From the NCBI GenBank assembly GCA_017651065.1, contig JAGCDP010000013.1, forward strand, positions 1-64,000: 64,000 nucleotides of DNA. Direction: 5' to 3'. Shown piece after piece: positions 63,001-64,000 of the stretch. This stretch comes from Treponema sp. Its GTDB lineage: Bacteria; Spirochaetota; Spirochaetia; Treponematales; Treponemataceae. Made by a program: the position numbers and the translations under genes. Within the stretch, counting starts at the first letter, position 1, and each line of letters opens with the position of its first letter. Below the pieces are notes generated by a model, which saw only the letters and a program-made list of their open reading frames with translations, did not search any database and was not told the DNA's origin.

Positions 63001-63351
63001 TATGGAGACAATTTTGTTTCAAGAATATTTGCAGATCTTTTCCAGTCAACCGGATTATATGGTGTAAACGGCTGGTGTTTCGAAGATGGAGCCTTTAATG
63101 AAAACAGAAAGGCTTCGGGTTTTAAGTTAAAATCGCTTAATATGACATTTACCCATGAACTTCACGACTGGGATTTTAAGATGACTGTTAAGTTTGAACC
63201 AAAAATAGTGAAGATTAATAATGTTTCTAAATATGTTTATGACCCTTATGTTTCAATTGGTATTGTATGGAATCCAATGCAGAGCATTAAAACTAACTTA
63301 ACACATGAATACAATGAAGCAAATGACGAAGCCTTGTGGGTCTTGAAATAA
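59998..63351 (+). CDS. lptD: LPS-assembly / organic solvent tolerance protein LptD-like
   Basis: 1,117 residues from the ATG at 59998; the frame is open from a GTG at 59914 but that stretch is translated repeat. The signal peptide (MTIILMFSLFFVSGMSLLYA) is followed by an OstA-like domain (LEGNVEISVAKGSTVSEIKA, DRKTEMLYAEGGVEIL), a Ser/Asn linker, and a very large strand-rich barrel. LptD inserts lipoglycan into the outer leaflet, fed by LptF and LptG. A Lys/Glu/Pro-rich insert lies near residues 560-600. No ribosome site is evident, as expected if the repeat replaced it. Confidence 0.88.
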   Translation: MTIILMFSLFFVSGMSLLYAQETETTTITIKNARQTTYEKSKKNSSDEDEGQDTIVLEGNVEISVAKGSTVSEIKADKITYDRKTEMLYAEGGVEILTKSSSAGGETTTATSLLMNTSTLEGIFDDGRVIQTKSDALNLPSGSTLIVFSDIFGKSENNTIAFKNSSLTFCDAEDPHWHIDASRTWLLPGGEFAFLNALLYVGPVPVMYFPVFYYPKDELIYNPVFGSKIREGKYVQTTLYLKGRKPLNSNNSNNSSSSSSSTTSTESSTEESLKAVYNFMKPTELKEQERQGLMLHNLDESYKGDTSTYVKVLADWYANLGGMVGVEANLRPSREYITSLNYNVLLGFSNTVFQNGFDYSALSRSGNMYYDKSNFLGLKLPFRYGANLNFILSKPFTLRVSMPLYSDPSFQGDFNSREESMDWISYLIDLSNSDQLNNPVTSTPQVSQFEWKLDSSYNPTLPAVVKPYINTISLKLNSSMYFSSLEKPNDVFLADPRYKNENEWIEKTPEKKFYYPSQVTPADFSVSLNGTLFQWPQNKKSSNSQKIKYPVELNKPDEFKTEQTDNEKKEEPEEKTEAPKLPEPVLPELNNPSTSVAKIAGLSYKLDYTFNSNLKTQIFYNPKDKTDHTYLNTPEDFQWDKIQSSMYTLKAPVSLTSVLGYGGNFFTMRNALSFDPVWQGHPNTDGYTDPKAKDLKKTDYSAQVRNLVNTNSITFMPFTYIPAFSETGITWNNTMKIFRRKFTGNADNPQWETQWLDFTDPESVTANSISLTLGMKELDSKFKQTFTFSSTLKPLTAKYTGNLNLVFPYVTFSLGTGVYEKSKDDSTLQYNPLQQSLNVNLFNSTLKFSESFSYVYNDNTDKKDKYPENLRLTLSYKQLSISFISSYTYKYDLYIDTPNENGEKGYIQRSEKEFTPTTASLSYILPNKTHYAWYNRINWTPGLSTNINYDFIKPTNSYFQILPSLTFNINEFMKLTFSATIRNSTIYWYFKDSGKYASDSYYGDNFVSRIFADLFQSTGLYGVNGWCFEDGAFNENRKASGFKLKSLNMTFTHELHDWDFKMTVKFEPKIVKINNVSKYVYDPYVSIGIVWNPMQSIKTNLTHEYNEANDEALWVLK

Positions 63352-63399
63352 CTTGCAATTAATGTTTTTGCACATTAAAATATAAATATAGAGGATTTT

Positions 63400-64000
63400 T
63401 TGAGCGAATATACAATTGTAGTTCCTGATAATGATATTATTTCCTGCGTGTGTGGAACTAATGACAGCAATTTACGACTCATAGAAGAAAGTTTAGGGGT
63501 TTCTGTTTTTACAAGGGGGAATGAGCTTTCTATACCTTCTGATGATAAAGAAACCTGCGAAAAATTCCAGTTTATAATTGACCGTATTGTAGATGAAATA
63601 AATGACGGCGGCATGAACAGCGAAGATGTTGTTGTTTCTGTACTTAATACACAGAAAAAAGTAAATGCCGACGAAATGTCTATTACAGTTCCCGGCGCAT
63701 TAAAGAAAATCTACCCAAGAACACAGCATCAGGCAGAATATATAAACCTTCTTCAGACTAAAGACATGGTATTTTGTACAGGAAGTGCGGGTAGTGGTAA
63801 AACTTTTCTTGCTGTGGCAGAAGCTCTTAAGCTTGTATTATCGCACAAAAAAAATAAACTCATTATAACCCGTCCTGTTGTAGAAGCAGGGGAAAGTCTT
63901 GGATTTTTACCGGGAGACCTTGAACAAAAAATTAATCCGTACCTGCGACCGCTTCGTGATGCAATGGAAACAATTGTTGGTGTTGAAACTGTACGAAAGC
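63400..64000 (+). CDS. PhoH family P-loop ATPase, N-terminal part
   Basis: Starts with TTG at 63400, five bases after GAGG, and runs off the window; about 200 residues are visible. The N-terminal KH-like region is followed by the PhoH core: RTQHQAEYINLLQTKDMVFC, Walker A GSAGSGKTFLAVAEAL, and RPVVEAGESLGFLPGDLEQK. PhoH/YbeZ proteins are thought to work in RNA metabolism beside the YbeY RNase, whose gene usually follows. Confidence 0.92.
   Translation, partial: MSEYTIVVPDNDIISCVCGTNDSNLRLIEESLGVSVFTRGNELSIPSDDKETCEKFQFIIDRIVDEINDGGMNSEDVVVSVLNTQKKVNADEMSITVPGALKKIYPRTQHQAEYINLLQTKDMVFCTGSAGSGKTFLAVAEALKLVLSHKKNKLIITRPVVEAGESLGFLPGDLEQKINPYLRPLRDAMETIVGVETVRK

Noticed and set aside
1-64000. 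tRNA, rRNA, insertion-sequence or prophage genes
   Set aside because: I looked for T-loop-like GGTTCGAATCC patterns, transposase motifs and phage structural genes and found none that I can support.

Overview
The window is about 64 kb of a low-GC spirochaete chromosome, most likely a saccharolytic, host- or rumen-associated Treponema. The evidence is a fliG-fliH-fliI-fliJ flagellar run, spirochaete-type secreted and outer-membrane proteins, an LptD/LptF/LptG export set, an acidic-repeat SPOR protein resembling treponemal Arp, and genes for xylan and beta-glucoside use. This assignment is inferred from gene content; no rRNA or tRNA gene is visible.

Layout. 1-3.3 kb: the end of fliG, then fliH, fliI and fliJ. 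3.3-12.6 kb: a TGS/uridine-kinase-like protein, YebC, an outer-membrane protein, ruvC, ruvA and ruvB, a membrane EAL protein and queA. 12.7-18.9 kb: a tightly overlapping minus-strand operon joining a CapD-like sugar epimerase, a DegT-type aminotransferase and three divergent subunits of a xanthine-dehydrogenase-like enzyme. 18.9-30 kb: a GC-rich structured element, envelope proteins, ilvE, a short ribF, rpsO and a transglutaminase lipoprotein. 29-41 kb: pnp, two tandem EAL proteins (the second with a degraded active site), dut, lptF, lptG, tgt and a HEAT-repeat protein. 41-46.9 kb: a DEAH helicase, a CapA-like lipoprotein and a Tritrichomonas-type IMP dehydrogenase. 46.9-56.2 kb: carbohydrate and uptake genes (domain-swapped GH3, GT8, sodium symporter, polar amino-acid ABC transporter, GH8 exo-oligoxylanase). 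56.2-57 kb: a complete type III toxin-antitoxin locus. 57-64 kb: uvrA, lptD and the start of phoH.

The strongest accessory system is the type III toxin-antitoxin locus at 56209-56887. A consensus promoter is followed by two back-to-back 36-37 nt repeats whose stems co-vary, then an intrinsic terminator, a strong ribosome site and a ToxN/AbiQ-like endoribonuclease starting at TTG. A possible small RNA with its own promoter and terminator faces the toxin from the opposite strand.

The second theme is invasion by short palindromic repeats. At least three families (cores TGTCATT..CTTGA..AATCT, CGTCATTGCGAG..CAATCCAC and GGCCCTTCGACAGGCTCAGG) sit in intergenic gaps, often touching stop codons or ribosome sites. 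Their stems co-vary between copies. Copies also lie in frame inside hrpA and queA, appear to supply the start codon of lptD, and begin immediately after the early stop of ribF. Queuosine synthesis (queA, tgt), Holliday-junction processing (ruvABC) and LPS-type transport (lptD, lptF, lptG) are pathways with several members here.
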